A stretch of 64,000 bases of DNA, from assembly GCA_013399875.1 (NCBI GenBank), contig VXAZ01002373.1, positions 124,001-188,000 of the forward strand, in the 5' to 3' direction. Made by a program: the position numbers and the translations under genes. Positions 1 through 13,410 of the stretch are shown here, one piece after another. Position 1 is the first letter of the stretch; each line of letters opens with the position of its first letter. The stretch comes from Gymnorhina tibicen. Its lineage: Eukaryota > Chordata > Aves > Passeriformes > Artamidae. The notes beneath the pieces were generated by a model that worked only from the letters and a program-made list of their open reading frames with translations, did not search any database and was not told where the DNA came from.

Positions 1-3000
1 AAAAGGTAGCTCGTGCCAGACTAAGTTGACAGCTTTGTTTGATACCTGATTTTCCAGACAAAGAAATGAAGTAGATATAATTCATCTGGTTTTAGATAAA
101 GCATTTTCTACAGTGTCACTACAGAACTTCTACATTAATCTGAAGACACTGTGGATTACTACAAGAATTGAAAGGTGAATCCAGGTGCAGTAACAGCATG
201 TAGTACTGAAAGGGAATACCAGGGATTAATAGCATTTCTGCTAAAAATTGGGAACTCATCATCTGAAACAACATACGTAAAAACAATTTATTTAAACTGA
301 TCACCAAGAGCACATCAGTATCAATATCACACGAGATGGCTGTGAAAAAAGCAAATCCTATAAATTATTGAATGATATATTTCTAATGAAGACCAGAAGG
401 ACAAATATGAAGTTTCTTAAACTATCTTTCGGAATAATCTATACAATTCTGGCCAGTCATCTTTATGAAAATGAAACTGAACCCACAAAAAATATGGGGA
501 CAGCCTTCCAGTCAGAGGAATAAAGTCTCCAATACAGGAGGAGTTTTAAAGGGCTTGGCTTGTGAAGCAAAGGAAAGGCTGAAGGGAAACAGAGAAATCA
601 AAAGGAAATAAACACAGTGAGGGCAAAAAAACATATCCATAAGAAATGCATTAGATGATATCCTGCCAGCAGGCAGGATCAGGACACTTAGCTCAGTGAT
701 TCCAGAGGTCTCATCCAGTCTTGTCTGTATATCAATGTCATGATTCCTTTCTTGTACTCTAGTACAGGAACACAAGGACTAATTTTTTTCATGAACAAAA
801 CTGTAAGCAAGTTCTTTGCAAGTTCATTAGTGAAGTGGTTTTTTCCACGTCATTTCATTCTCCTCAGACAACCCCTAAAGTCACAGCATTTCACAGTAAA
901 AAAACCTGTGAGTCTCCTCACTAATTACCTGAACCCTCATTGTGTTCCATCCAAAAACTAACCATGCTGATGAACATCTGATTAAGACGAATATTCCTTA
1001 TTATTTTACCATCTTCAAAGTATAATTGCCATCTCTGTGTCATAAAATTTAAGGTGACCTAAAAATTCACAGTACTATGCTGGTGGATCATCCAGTATGA
1101 AAATTGCTTTTTCACTAACTTCAGTGAATTAAAGTCATACTGTTGAGAATGGGTGACTATTCCATAATTAAGTCTCCCTCACTTTCTTTAGAACTCACTC
1201 TCTTTTCTATCATTTATGTTTTAAATTTAAAATCTTTGTATTGTCATGCTGTTTTTAACATTGACAACATGTAAAACTGGCAAACATAACAATTGTCAAG
1301 ATATGAAGAAGTCTTGTTTTCTGCAAGAGCAGAAACAAAGAAAATGTAGAAAATATGTAGAAAATGTAGAGATGTAGACACAAAAATCTATGTAATTTCA
1401 CGTGCAAATATTTTCAGATAATAGCAGAAGAAACTATACCATTAGAAGTATTTTGAAAGTGTGGATACAGGAATTTAAAAATCTCTGTTGTTATTAGATC
1501 TATTTAAAGTGACTACCATCTTAAACATAACGTCTTTCAATCAATAGTGGAGGACTAATTCTGCGATTCTTACATGAATATAAAAGTATGGATGAAGGCC
1601 ATCATTATATTACACAATCTTTCCGGATCTGGAATTTGTATGTTCAGATTCTATTGCACAAATATCCGACTGAAAGTTAAATTTTGTTTTTCCAAATAAT
1701 TCCTCAGGCAAATAACACTATGACAGACCTCTGCAGATGAACAGGGAAGCAGGACTCAGAATAAGTTCTCCCCTGCTATTTTCATGACAATTATATCTGT
1801 CAACAGGCATAGTAGCACTTCTGACAAATAATAGTAGGTCTGAGCCTAATCTATGTTTTATACCTGACTCCTACACATTTTGGGCCACACTGGAAAGTAA
1901 GGGTTCAAGCGTAAATAAAAATGACAGGTTGCTTAAATCGCAGAAAAATATGAAGCTTCCTTGTGCAATGACCAAAATAGCTCTAACAGCTGACATAACA
2001 CACTAAGAAGACAGGAGTGTTGTCAGCTGGGAGTAAACCTAGTTGAAACACAGTTGGAACATGTTCCTCCACTCTTTTAATGTCGAGTCCTAACACATGC
2101 TCATTTGTCACAGCCACCACAGGCACCACTTTCAGAGAAAAAAAAGTGAGATCAAAGTTAGACCAGGCTCTTCCAAAATATGGATCTGGTACATAATGCA
2201 AATCTCTATTTCTGAGCAGATGCATAGGAAAAGACTTTTTTCTCTCTGAGAGATGCTGAAGAAAGGCATCCAGGCTGCACAAACAACCTTCAGCTACCAG
2301 CTGGGAAGTCGAACATAAAGTCCAGCAGGTAATCCAGATACAGAGCCTTGTACTCAGCAGAGGTATAGCCACATAGAAGAAAATACGAATTTTGAACTCA
2401 GAGAAAAGAAAAATGGCTTTTTTCACTCTGCATAGGGCTTTATCAAATGTTAGTGGGTTTTTGGCCCTGGAACTTTATCTAATCTGTTACATAGACTATA
2501 ATAACTAATGCTATCTTGAGAATCGTCCAATATGCTAGACAATTTTGACTCTCAGTCTCTACTTCCTTGTCAGTATTCTAAAACAGTAAGATATTATTAA
2601 TACCAGCTCATACTGAAAAAAGAAAATGCAGAGTATTCCTGTGATGGCTTGCTAGGAATGAATTCAAGCCAGGTCATTTCTTAATGATAGCTCAAGTACC
2701 TAAATGGCACCCATTTTTCCTTGAAAAATCAAATCAATTTCCCACCCCCTTTTCAAATATCCCCTTTTGATAACAGCAGCTGTGTAAGACTCATATGGAC
2801 CTTCAACCCTGATTTTCATCCAAGTGAGTCTACCTCAAGAAATAATGCACTCTCTTTGGCATGTACTACATCTGCCTTGCCATGGCATTTAATATGGCCA
2901 GGACCTCATTAAATAGCCAGTCATAACCAGCACTTCTCAAAAGTCTATACCCAGCTTCCTGATGCATGATATGCATTTTGAGATTTGTAGGGAGAGTACA

Positions 3001-3680
3001 ACAAAACAAATCAATAAATAGTGTTTTGTTCCCTAGTTCCTTGGACTCTTACAAAGTACATTTATTTCAGCATTTCAGTTTGAAGCTGGACTTCAATTTT
3101 CAAACAAATTTTCAAATTGTCTCCATTTACTATGATCTGGATCACATCACAGAATGATTCTGGAATGATTCACAGCAAATTAATCCCTTTTAGATGAAAA
3201 TTAAGCAGAAGATGAGCCCAAGAGTGCACCTAATGCATTCCTACAGTTTAGGGGTATTCAGTTCAGGACACAAGGGCTAGTCAAAAACAACCTCCTCCAC
3301 TAAATTAATGTAATGTGGACATCATGCCCTCAGCAGCAACAGTTTGAGTCTACAAAATCACTTCTGTAGGGATAAACTGTTTGCTAATGTAGATGCAGCC
3401 CTATAATCTCATGAGGAAGGAGATAATTATTATAATTATTTTATCCTTGGATGAGATGCCCTTTTGGCTGTGATTAATCTGAAAAGCCTTTTCAGACCCT
3501 CAGAAAACTTCAATGGCATGTTGAAAGGGACCTGTCACTCAGGAGGCCCTCAAACAAGTTCTGATCTGCATTTTAGGGCCATTATTCCTACTGTGACACC
3601 ATAGAAAAGGGAAAAGACAGCTTGTGTACCAAAGTCAGGGAACAGTCACCTGCAGTATATCCCCCTAATTTAGAGCATAG
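1..3680. other. Unique AT-rich non-coding stretch
   Basis: I see no gene, RNA gene or recognisable transposon here. The longest open frame is on the minus strand at 1,983-2,426 (147 codons). It has a hydrophobic start and no motif I recognise, and one frame of this length is expected by chance in this much AT-rich DNA. A short A-rich tandem repeat lies at 1,340-1,377. The rest is best described as intergenic or intronic sequence. Confidence 0.7.
1340..1377. repeat. Short imperfect tandem repeat
   Basis: The unit GAAAATGTAGA is repeated about three times with small changes (GAAAATGTAG, AAAATATGTAG, AAAATGTAGAGATGTAG). It looks like local slippage in AT-rich DNA. No function is suggested. Confidence 0.6.
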
Positions 3681-3689
3681 AATACAGAA

Positions 3690-3800
3690 TAAATTACTTC
3701 AAATTGCCCAGTGAGTTGCTCCCTTTTGTGAAACAGCAAAACCCTTGTCTTTCAATGCAATTAACAACAAGAGCCTTTCTGTCTTTTTTTTCACAGTATT
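3690..3800. promoter_or_regulatory. Weak candidate regulatory block with SOX-like motifs
   Basis: Within about 60 bases there is a CCTTGT core (3,743-3,748), an AATGCAATTAA homeodomain-like stretch, and AACAACAAG, an inverted SOX-like core. A pyrimidine tract ending in TTTTTTTTCACAG, which resembles a splice acceptor, follows at about 3,784-3,796. The motifs are short and occur by chance in AT-rich DNA, so this rests only on clustering. It could equally be unconstrained sequence. Confidence 0.15.
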
Positions 3801-6800
3801 ACCTAACCTACAAGCAACTCTACTGTTAAGAAAAGCACAACTCACTGTAAAACTGCCAAACCAGATGCTTTACTGGCTCCATGCATACCATTTTCAACCA
3901 TCAGATTATTGACAGTTTTTCCCTGGGTCTTGTAGCCAAGCTACCAATAGCAACACTGCTAAGATGAGTAGGTTGACCCTTTTAGGTGAATAACATACAG
4001 AAAACGACACGCTAAAAGGGAAAGCCTAAGAATTTAATGACTGGCAGTGGAACAGACAGACCTGCCCTGCTCACTCCCTGCATCCCGCAGCCCAGGGGGA
4101 AGGCACTGGCTTCATGCTGCCCTGGCAGACAGGACTTGAGTAAAGGACCAAGCCTAAGTACACTTCGGTTGACTTTATCAATAAAACATTAAGGTCATTG
4201 TTCATAATTAGACCAAAATGCTTTTATTCCAGCATAGCAATGTGAAATGTCCTTGAATTAGAAGTTTATAAGAGTGAACTAAATTTGAATAAAGATGATT
4301 TTGCTTCCTAATACAGACTTGGCCCAGAAAATACTCAGATGTTACCATATTTACAACAGGTTTAAATGTTTCTACCAAAATCTGCATTTGCATTCATATG
4401 CATGCTTAGTGGAACAACAAAATTATTTACTTTTATTTGCACGTTATTATTAAAGAGAGGTCTGTCATTATATTTTCGTAACAATTACATTAGCAGCACC
4501 AGTATTAGAGACAAGGATATTCAGAATTTCATGCATCTTGTTTCTAAACAAGAGGTTACAGTCAGTGTTTTTAGTATTCATGATTAAAGAGAAGGTTGGC
4601 TTTTTCCTTTTCATTCTTCATTTCATAATAATTAATTGGAACTGTATAGGAACTCAACCAAGTAATGCCTAATTTGCTGCAAGTAACAATCTATATTTGG
4701 TAACATACAAGAGCAGTACAGTCAACTACAATTCTTTTAGTCCTGTCTTAGAAAGGTTTTTCATGTGAGTCCTATAATAAGAGAACATTACTGTCTAAAT
4801 GTGCAAGACCTGAAAAGGGTCTTTAGGTAAGAAATAAAATTAGCTAGTACAACATGGAAATGGCCATAAATGAAAAACATCAGAAAATTACCAAAATCTA
4901 AAGATAAATGGTGAGATAGAAAGGTTTAGAATGCTGATTCAATTAAATGATGACTTAATTTTAACAAGGGAATATTATGTTTTATATTTTGCAAGAGCAC
5001 AGATATAATACTGTTCATATATTACTTACTAAGAAAAAAATGGTATAATAATATTTCCATATCATTTCAGTCACAAATACAGCTATTGCAGTGCCATCAC
5101 CATCAAAGGAAATGATTATGAGTTTGCCAGACTTGCAGGAGACTATATGTACGATACTGAGATCAGCAGTTCATCATATATTGTTTTCATTTTGTAAAAC
5201 CATCACAGCTTTCAAAATTTAAAGAGAAACAAAATGCAATCTAAACCAAAGTGTATTTCCTTCTGCATCTGTTAATTTTATTTCATTTTAACAGCTATCT
5301 GCCTTGCGCTTCCCAAAATCCTTGCCAGTTAAAGGTGAAAGCTCTTCTTACAACAGTTGTTCAAGAAAGGACATTCTCTGGTTTTATATTTCTCCTTGCA
5401 GAATTTGTGGTTGCGGTTGCTAACAATGGGTCTCCATTTCAGTATCCTGTTGCACATTTTCTCTGGTGTTTCTCTTGAGTCTTTGATATTTGGTGTTTCT
5501 CTGAAAGCTCCCAAAGTCCAATAACTAGAAAAGAACTTTAATTATAATATTCCTTTGCAGTTTCATAGAAAATGGGGTTTCTAAAGGCAACGAAATAAAA
5601 GGGTCCATTTTCATGTATTAAAGCCTTAAGAACTTGAAAAAGATGAACCTAAATTTCTGGACAATCAGATTTTGCAGGTATTGCCAAATTTTTTGGCTTG
5701 GAAATAAGCAGTGGAGTCACATATTTATTTTATGCTTCTTCTTCCATATTATCTACAGATGCTGTATGGAAATTTATTCTGGATAACTATATTAAGTATA
5801 ATAAATTCACTTACATCACTATTGTTCATGTTTAATTAATATAAATGCTGAACCAGGAATATAAACAATCTGCATAAAATGAGTCACAAATTCTGGAAAG
5901 GGGATTTTCCCATCATTTCCTTATGTAAGCTTTGAAATGTTAGAGAAAAATAAAATTGACATTTCAAGGTCAAGATGTGTTAGCACCCGAGTGTTTTTAA
6001 AAATCCTACCTAAATGATGGAAATTACTTTTCATCTACTACGGAAATCCATAAATTTAACAAAAAGCTACTAAGATAAATGGAAGTAAAAGTCTATTAAT
6101 TAAGACTGATCCTTCTGGTTTGGGGTTTTTTTCTGTTTCTTTTAATAGACAGTAGTATGTGTCACTTCCTCTTTTACTGGTATCACAGCAATGCATGTTT
6201 GGTTTTCACTGTCTAAGCCAAATGTTGCTAATTCTCCCGTGAATGGCAGGAATGAGGATGAATTCACATCTCAGAAATAAATCTGGAAACATGAAGAGCT
6301 ATGAATCTGTAAAGATATTGTCTTCGGGTATTTCCAGTGGCTGGCTTGCTCCTGTATGTCCAGTCAAATATATTGCATTTGATGGTGGAAATTCAAGTTT
6401 CTTCAATAGAAAAAGGAGGACTAAATTCCAGTTGAAAGAAAGTGTCTAGAGGACACTTCTCTGCACACTGAGACCAGTGTCCTTTTCCAATCCTATATTT
6501 CCATTGTATTTCACCTAAGAGAGCACAGAGCTGATGAACCTAAACTGCATGCCATGACCTCAAAGTTTAGCAGTCATCTCAAACTATTCGTCATCTCATT
6601 AATTGCAAGATGTGCAAAGTATTTACATGAACAAACAGTGGAACGAAGTGGGAAAGCAATTTACCCAATATGTATTGTTCCCATGAATATAAACCCCTAT
6701 ATATTTCCAGTGCACAGTCAACCAGATTTAGCTCATCAAATACCAATTCTTTGCTCAGCTATAATGAAAATCTTTTACATGAGGTAAAAGATAAATGGGA

Positions 6801-9148
6801 CATTTTGCATGATTGCTGTAATTCAGAAATACTCATCTACAGGCAGTATAAGAAAAAAAAGTTAGTCTTTAAGCCTCACCATAAGTTTTTTTTCTATTTT
6901 GGCCTGTTCCTCAAAGTATGATATTTGTCAAATACTGTTTAAAAATGAAAATTCTATGTTTTATTATTGCTTGAGTGATGCCAATACGTATATATGCATT
7001 AATAATCTGAAAAGCAGGGATTGATGAGATGAAGCCCACTCAGTTGAGTCCTTTACTTATCCAGCAAGAGCATATTAACCAGCTGCAATCTCCTCTTTTC
7101 ACACAGTTATGACAACTATTGCCTCCTGGTAGGAGCAGCACCAATTGCGCACTTATGCCAGATACTGAAGTGTGTTTGTGTGAGAGCATTTTGTTCACTC
7201 TATTGTTCTGCCATGCAGAGTTCTCTACTCAAATTATTGTTCATAGAATACCCCAAGGCAATGTCTCTGGAAATCGAACACCCAAATGAGATTAAGAAAT
7301 GAGTCTATTCCTCGACACCATTTTCCAGAATATCTGAGGTCCTGAAATAGCCTTAAAAGGTATTGTCTGTTTGTTAGCTTTCTTTATTACTGGAAAGAGC
7401 AGAAATGACATTTCACCCAGCAAAAGCTGTGATTTCATTATTTCAAAAACTGGAACAGTAGTCTACTATGTTCTGGTGCTGGCCTTAATCTCTGTAAGAT
7501 TAAAGAACTGCTAAAATGTCTGCATTTTTTGCTGTCCTATAAAAATTATCAAAAAAAATCTAAAATCAAAAACCAGAAAAATAATCCAAATATAAGAACA
7601 CATAATATGCAGACTTACATGTTTTACAGCTTTTTAAACACTTGAAGTAAGAACTTTGCTTTTCTAGTCAGAATTTAAGTCCTGTTGCTTTAAAATTCAT
7701 CACTAAAAGTGTATTTCAATTGAGGGTATTTGACGAGTATCAAGAGTTTTGATTTACCTGGTAGCCAGATGGCAACCCTTGATCTGAGGTTTGGTGTTAC
7801 TTAGCTGGATTTTAGTTTTTGTTCTTAATAGGTATGGCAAATATTGTGTCCTGCCACTACTATATTTTAGCATATTTAATTGCCAAGTTCACAAGAAATG
7901 AACCCACTGCTTTTCCCAAACAGATGGTGGAAGTTGATTTTAAAACTGCAGTGAGACTTGTTTTCCAAAATGCTTGCACAGCTTTATGAAGCCTAATTGC
8001 TGTTCGGTATGCACACAGAGTATCAGCTCAGGAGCGTGCACGCAGTTAGAGGCCAAGTATGCAAGGTGTTGAGCTCTCTAGCCCGGAACTCTGCACTGGG
8101 AAAACTTTTTGTATTTAAAACTCAGCACATGTACCAGTTTCTGTGGAACTGGGGCTACACCTTCCGTTCCTGGGAGACACAAAATCTTAATAAACACTGC
8201 TGTCCATTTTGGACTTTACTATTTACCCTTTCGTTATATATTTACTCTTTTATTAGTTTTAAATATGGGCAGTTGACAGCTTTACAAGTCAAATAGGTAT
8301 ACAATAAAAACTAATTTTTAAATGAATTCTCCTTTAACTTCCAAGCTAAATCTATGGGTGCTGCAAAATCAAAAGTGATCTAGAACAATGGTATAAAAAT
8401 GAAGCGTTTACATGAACATGAGAGTTTACATTAACATCTTGGCAAACAAAAAATATGAAAAACAACACTAGGTGACATAAGTCAGAACTGTAGGTCGTAA
8501 TATCTCCCAGCAGCCTCTGAAGTTCAAATCTGGATCTGAACCCAAAGCCCATGTCTCACCAATCATTAATAACTGTAATATTCGAGAATAACTTGTGTGC
8601 AAATAAAGAAAAAAATAAAACTAAAAAGCAGTAAACCCACCTCTTGACAACCCACATATAGCACAGGAATACAGCTAGGGACATGATTTGGAGAAGCCTG
8701 TCTGCCCCAATGTGACCTCAGAGCTCTGTCGCACAGCAAGGGAAGCTCCTGCCCCCCCCACCTGATGCCTTAAGTGTTAACTTTTATATTTTTCAAATCC
8801 TGTACTGTGGCAGTATTGCAGAGACCAGGAAATGAATCCAAATGTAGTCAGTAGGAAAATGTGCTATTTAATTAATTAATTGTCCATTTATATGTCTTAA
8901 TCCCATAAGGATATTGGTCAGTACTCCATCCACCCCTCAGGGTGATTGGGTGAGGTGTTAAAACATCCATTCCACCAATGTACCATAAACAGGACTCAGA
9001 CAAACACCAGGTGTCCAGATAGTTACAGAAAAACATCTTATTGTTTTCATAGTTTGCATGAGAAAGAAAAGATTCACACAGAACACTGCAAGAAGCTGGA
9101 AAATCCTTCTAACAGGCTTTTCTGTATCCACACTGTACCTGCATAGTG
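3801..9148. other. Unique AT-rich non-coding stretch
   Basis: No repeat family or coding exon is recognisable. A slightly GC-richer patch at about 4,045-4,140 shows no gene signal. Open frames are all below 100 codons and unrelated to each other. Around 7,040-7,200 the composition is more balanced, with a CAGCTG E-box and a CCAATTGCGCAC stretch, but nothing definite. Part of 8,950-9,148 may belong to the LTR that follows, whose left edge I could not fix. Confidence 0.65.
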
Positions 9149-9370
9149 TGTAACTCTGGAGTTTCTTGTAGCCTGTTAACTTCTGTTCTTTCATGCTAGT
9201 TAGACATAACAAACCCTCTCTAATTGTGCAGTCCAAGGACACCCAGATTGTCCTAGGCCCAAAATGTATAAACCAACATCTTTAGAACGGGGGGTTAGCT
9301 TGGGGAAAATGACATCATTAACTGAAATTTTAATTGGGGAATTAACCCTGATACGCAAATGAACCAAACT

Positions 9371-9378
9371 TATAAAAG
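9371..9378 (+). promoter_or_regulatory. TATA box of the LTR
   Basis: TATAAAAG lies 79 bases upstream of the AATAAA signal, a spacing compatible with the U3/R part of a retroviral LTR. It may be inactive, since the element appears to be an old solo LTR. Confidence 0.5.
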
Positions 9379-9456
9379 TGTGAAGAACTCGTGACATGGG
9401 GTCCCTCTTGGGTGTCGCCTTTGGCCTGCCCAGGGTGTATCTTTGCAGGCCCTTCA

Positions 9457-9462
9457 AATAAA
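9457..9462 (+). terminator. AATAAA polyadenylation signal of the LTR
   Basis: A canonical AATAAA is followed by the T-rich CTTTATTCCCTTATTCCTGT stretch, which fits a polyadenylation region. It belongs to the LTR rather than to a cellular gene. Confidence 0.5.
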
Positions 9463-9526
9463 TACCTACCTTTATTCCCTTATTCCTGTCTAGTCTGTTT
9501 TTTAGATGGCCATTTCTGGCATCACA

Positions 9527-12500
9527 CCCAGTCATGGCAGCCCTCGGCCACTGCTACAGCAGCAGCCACAGCCCATGAACTGTGCTCTGCTGGAAAACAA
9601 TTGCCAGAAGCAAAGTGCACTGCCAACAGCCTCCTAAACCTCCCCTTACCTCAAAGGACCTGGCCCATATATTTTATAAGAGAAAGTATTAAATACAATT
9701 GTTTCACATAAGCACAATCCTATTCACACTGAAGCCATATATAAATGCCCACAGCTTTCCCACCATGCTCAGCACGGTACTAACTCCAGCAGCAGATGTC
9801 CAGAAAAATAAACAAGAGCTACAAAAAATTGTGTCCAAGTAAAGTGAAATTCTACCAATCACTGAACCATCAAGTTAACAGGTCACTGATATTAATTTGG
9901 ATCTTTGAATACTGCAAAATATTATTCATTTGTACAGTGAAAGTCTGATTCCTTACATCGTTACACAAAGACTAGGATAGAATAAATATAATGGATTAAT
10001 GAATAATATGAGAGAATGAATAGTATGCATTATGCTGTGGGAAGATAATGATGTGCCATTAAATAAATCAGCTATTATGCTTCCTAGATTTCAATAATGT
10101 AGTTAAGGAAGAGCAAATAGGGCAAAAAGAAAGAGTGAAAGAAATGTAATGTTGTTATTAAAAATGTGTGCCTAAGGACTTTACGTATATACTCCCTCAC
10201 AATTTAATCTGATTAATAAAATGTAATAATTTTCAGCTCAGCACTTCTTATGGGAAAAAAACCAAGTTTTCATCGTATATAAAATTTTGTATAAAATACT
10301 TCTCAGCTCAAGATAGCTAACAAGTTAGCTATTAGAGAGCCTGCATAATTCTATAACGCAAACTAGGGCTTATCATACATTTCACATCTAGACTCTAATG
10401 TAAAAAATTGTATCCAGTTGTTGCTGGGTTTGACTGACTGGAACTAAACATGGTGGGAATAAAATGCACATTCTTTTTCAAATGCAAGAAGAAAGAATGT
10501 TCTCATTAAAATGATTTGCTGATATGACTTAAAACAATTTATTTAATCTTCACCTTTTTTATGTAAATATCCTTCAACTGAGAATTTAAAAAGTATAATT
10601 TAAAATAGATTTTGTAAGTATAATGAGGTGCTCTGTCAGATGGGAAGACAAATTAAAAGTGCAATTCACACTGTTACAGCAGCACTGCCACCACGGAGCT
10701 ACTAATCTTTTGCACAATGCTCACAGTAGAATGTACTCCAGTCTCTGTAGGGCACGTGATTATAGACTTGCAGGGACACTGGGATTTAAATTATTCATCA
10801 ATGCGGACTTCCTTTTGCAGAAAAATTAGTGTGCCATATAAATAGCAAAACTGTTAATTCTTGGCCTTTTGCAAATTAACTGCCTGGTAACAGCATCTGC
10901 TATTACAAGCTAGTTTCCCGTGCAGTTACAATAGCAATATTCTTTCCAAATGGAAGCTGTATACAAAAATAATGCAGAACATCCTCACAGCAAATTACAT
11001 GTCCAGAATGCATTAGTTCCTGTAAGTGCAAACAGCCGTGCACAAGCCTGTCAGAGACCTGACGAATGCCAGAATACGGCCACAACCTCTATGTCCAGAG
11101 AACAATGACATCCTAGCAACAGCACACCTTTACATATGAACACCCAGAGGGAATAGGATATCAAAATAATTTGCCTGAAAAAGACTTGCAGTTTTCAAAA
11201 CTGACGGGTATGGATTTCCAGTGAAGTGATATGTGCTTTCATCCACCTATTAACCACAGAACAATACAAGCCCATTATTTACAAAGTCAAACTCCATCAA
11301 CATCTAAGCAGTATTATTAAACTTCCACACAAGTGGTACCTGCTCCATTTGGGCAGCAGAGGTTGGCAACATTTGTGACGTATCAGATTTATCAGCATTT
11401 CAGTGGAGCAATACCAGAAGTTGGTTTCTTCTACATTTGAGGGAACTATCATAAAACTTTCAACCTATGAGATAGATTTAGATAACCTATTCCAAGCAGC
11501 CTCACTGAAGGTATTCATTGGGCACAAAGAAAAACAGATGCCTAAAGTTTGGCCATTACGAAAAAAAAGGCAGAACAAATTAGCAAAAGGCATGTCTTGG
11601 CTCCTTTTTTTGTGCCTAGAATGGTACTTTGGACTTTTGGCTCAAAAATTGTAACCGACGAGAAATTATAAAAAGTGAAAGGCTTCACAGAAAAATACTT
11701 TTGACAGTTACTTCGAAAAAAGCAAATATCCTTGATTTTAATACATAATTTAATTTACTGTTTCTGCATTAGGAATGAAACAGTCAAAAGCAAGAACTAG
11801 TGTCAAGAAGGAAAATATCAAACTCAGCGAAATCTGGGTGAAATGCCAATATTAAATTTAGATAAAAAAATAATCAAAGACACTACCTAAATAATTAAGT
11901 GCAAAGAAATGCATACAGTTTGATACTGGGCCAAAACACACCATCTCCAGTTCCAAGTGTGAAATCTTTACCTTTGAAGCCTGAACAGTAAACAAAAACA
12001 TATCTTCTGCCATACTTCAGTTGCACAGAAATCAAAGCTGTCCATAATGAAACACAACATGGAAATTTGTCCATTATGTCAAATTTCAGTTTACAGTTCT
12101 GAGAACTCATATGAAAATATTTTGGTCTCACAGGACAAATTGCATGCTCATTTTAGTATAGTTCTTTAGGTACCACAGTAACCCAGCAATGGAACTATAA
12201 TGGATGTGGACCAGTAAACCCAAACATTTCAGTTAGTCTTGATCATTCTCTTCTGGAAGGCCAAAACCACTACAGCCAAAAAACTTTGGGAACATAATCC
12301 AGTATCCCCAGAAATGCAGTTATGTCTAGTCAGCCTCCTTTCCTGCTATTTGAAAGACACTCAGAGAATACGCAGACCAGCCAGGACTGTCTCTTTCTCA
12401 CGGCTATCAATGGAGGCAACCTGGCACATAATACTTTCCCACAATAACGATCACAATACAAATGCTTACAGCTCAAGGAGATCTGTCTACAGGAGCTGAA

Positions 12501-13145
12501 AATATAATTTGGCACACAAACCAGACACTTCTAGAGGAAGAGTTCGCTGACTTACACATTGCTTTTCTGAAATGCTGACTTTTTAGTTTTTGCAAATATG
12601 CTCAGGATACTGAAGAAGGATATATTTTACTCTGTAAGAACATGGTTGATCTTAATCCCTAAACTAGTAAATATCACTGATTCTACTGTGACAAAATCCA
12701 TGAGGAGTAAATTGCCACCACCAGCAAATTCTACAGACTGAGACACTCTGCCCAGGAATGTAGACCTGAACCTAATCCAAGAGGAAAAATGCACTGCAAT
12801 ACTCTTCCCAGTTTTTAGTCCAGATAACACTGTAATTTAAAAATTCATCAGGTTTCATTATCTAGAACGGGTTTATTTGTTACTATGAACAATTCTGATT
12901 TTTTCAAGAACAATATTCAAATAATTCACCTTCCCTCTTACTCTGTGACAGAAGCAATGCAAAATAGCACCCCTATGGAAATCAGTCCTGGTTCCTTGTT
13001 ATTTTATGACAGTTTGCAGCACTGATGGATGCAAATGCAGTTTTTATTTCAGTTAGGTTTCAGGTGTGAAGTTAAGCACCTTTTTTCACCAGTGTGTATG
13101 AACTGAAAAATTGATTCTGAAATTATTATTATGAAAAAATTCACA
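9527..13145. other. Unique AT-rich non-coding stretch
   Basis: Immediately after the LTR lies a GC-richer 130-base patch with CAGCAGCC-type runs (about 9,535-9,660). It does not look like retroviral leader sequence and encodes nothing recognisable. The remainder is AT-rich with no repeat family, RNA gene or exon that I can support. Frames near 12,239-12,499 and 11,403-11,654 are short and featureless. Confidence 0.65.
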
Positions 13146-13410
13146 GACTCATAGAATGGTTTGGGTTGGAAGGGACCTTCAAGATCATCTAGTTCCAACC
13201 CGCTGACATGGGGCTTTGCTCCAAGCCCCATCCAACCTGACCTTGAACACTTAGAGGGGCACTATAAGCACCACTTCTCTGGGCAATCTATTCCATAGTC
13301 TCATCACCTTCACAGTAAAGAATTTCTTCCTAATATCTAATCTAAACCTGTTCTCTGTCAGTTTAAAGCCATTCCCCCTTGTTCTATCACTATATGCCTT
13401 TGTAAAAAAA
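13146..13410 (-). mobile_element. CR1 LINE, 3' end fragment
   Basis: Read on the plus strand, the block begins ATAGAATGGTTTGGGTTGG AAGGGACC, continues through AAGATCATCTAGTTCCAACC and ends in CCCCCTTGTTCTATCACTA. This is the reverse complement of the 3' end of chicken repeat 1, the dominant bird LINE. It holds only the 3' untranslated end and the very end of the coding region, so it is a typical 5'-truncated insertion. It is fairly well preserved, so I take it to be one of the younger CR1 pieces here. Frames at 13,049-13,231 and 13,251-13,433 (minus) derive from this repeat and are not genes. Confidence 0.92.

Larger units (their letters stand above)
9149..9526 (+). mobile_element. Probable avian ERVL-type solo LTR (left edge uncertain)
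   Basis: The segment carries the expected order of LTR signals on the plus strand: a TATA box (TATAAAAG, 9,371-9,378), then a transcribed stretch, an AATAAA polyadenylation signal (9,457-9,462), a T-rich R/U5 part and a terminal CA (ATCACA, ending at 9,526). The text from CAGTCCAAGGACACCCAG (from about 9,229) onward resembles bird ERVL LTRs as I remember them. Possible 5' TG ends are at 9,149 (TGTAACTCTGG) and 9,174 (TGTTAACTTCTG). Neither gives a clear target-site duplication with the bases after 9,526, so the left edge is open. No primer-binding site or retroviral gene follows, which suggests a solo LTR left by recombination. LTRs of this kind carry a promoter, but I see no sign that this one drives a gene. 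Confidence 0.55.
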
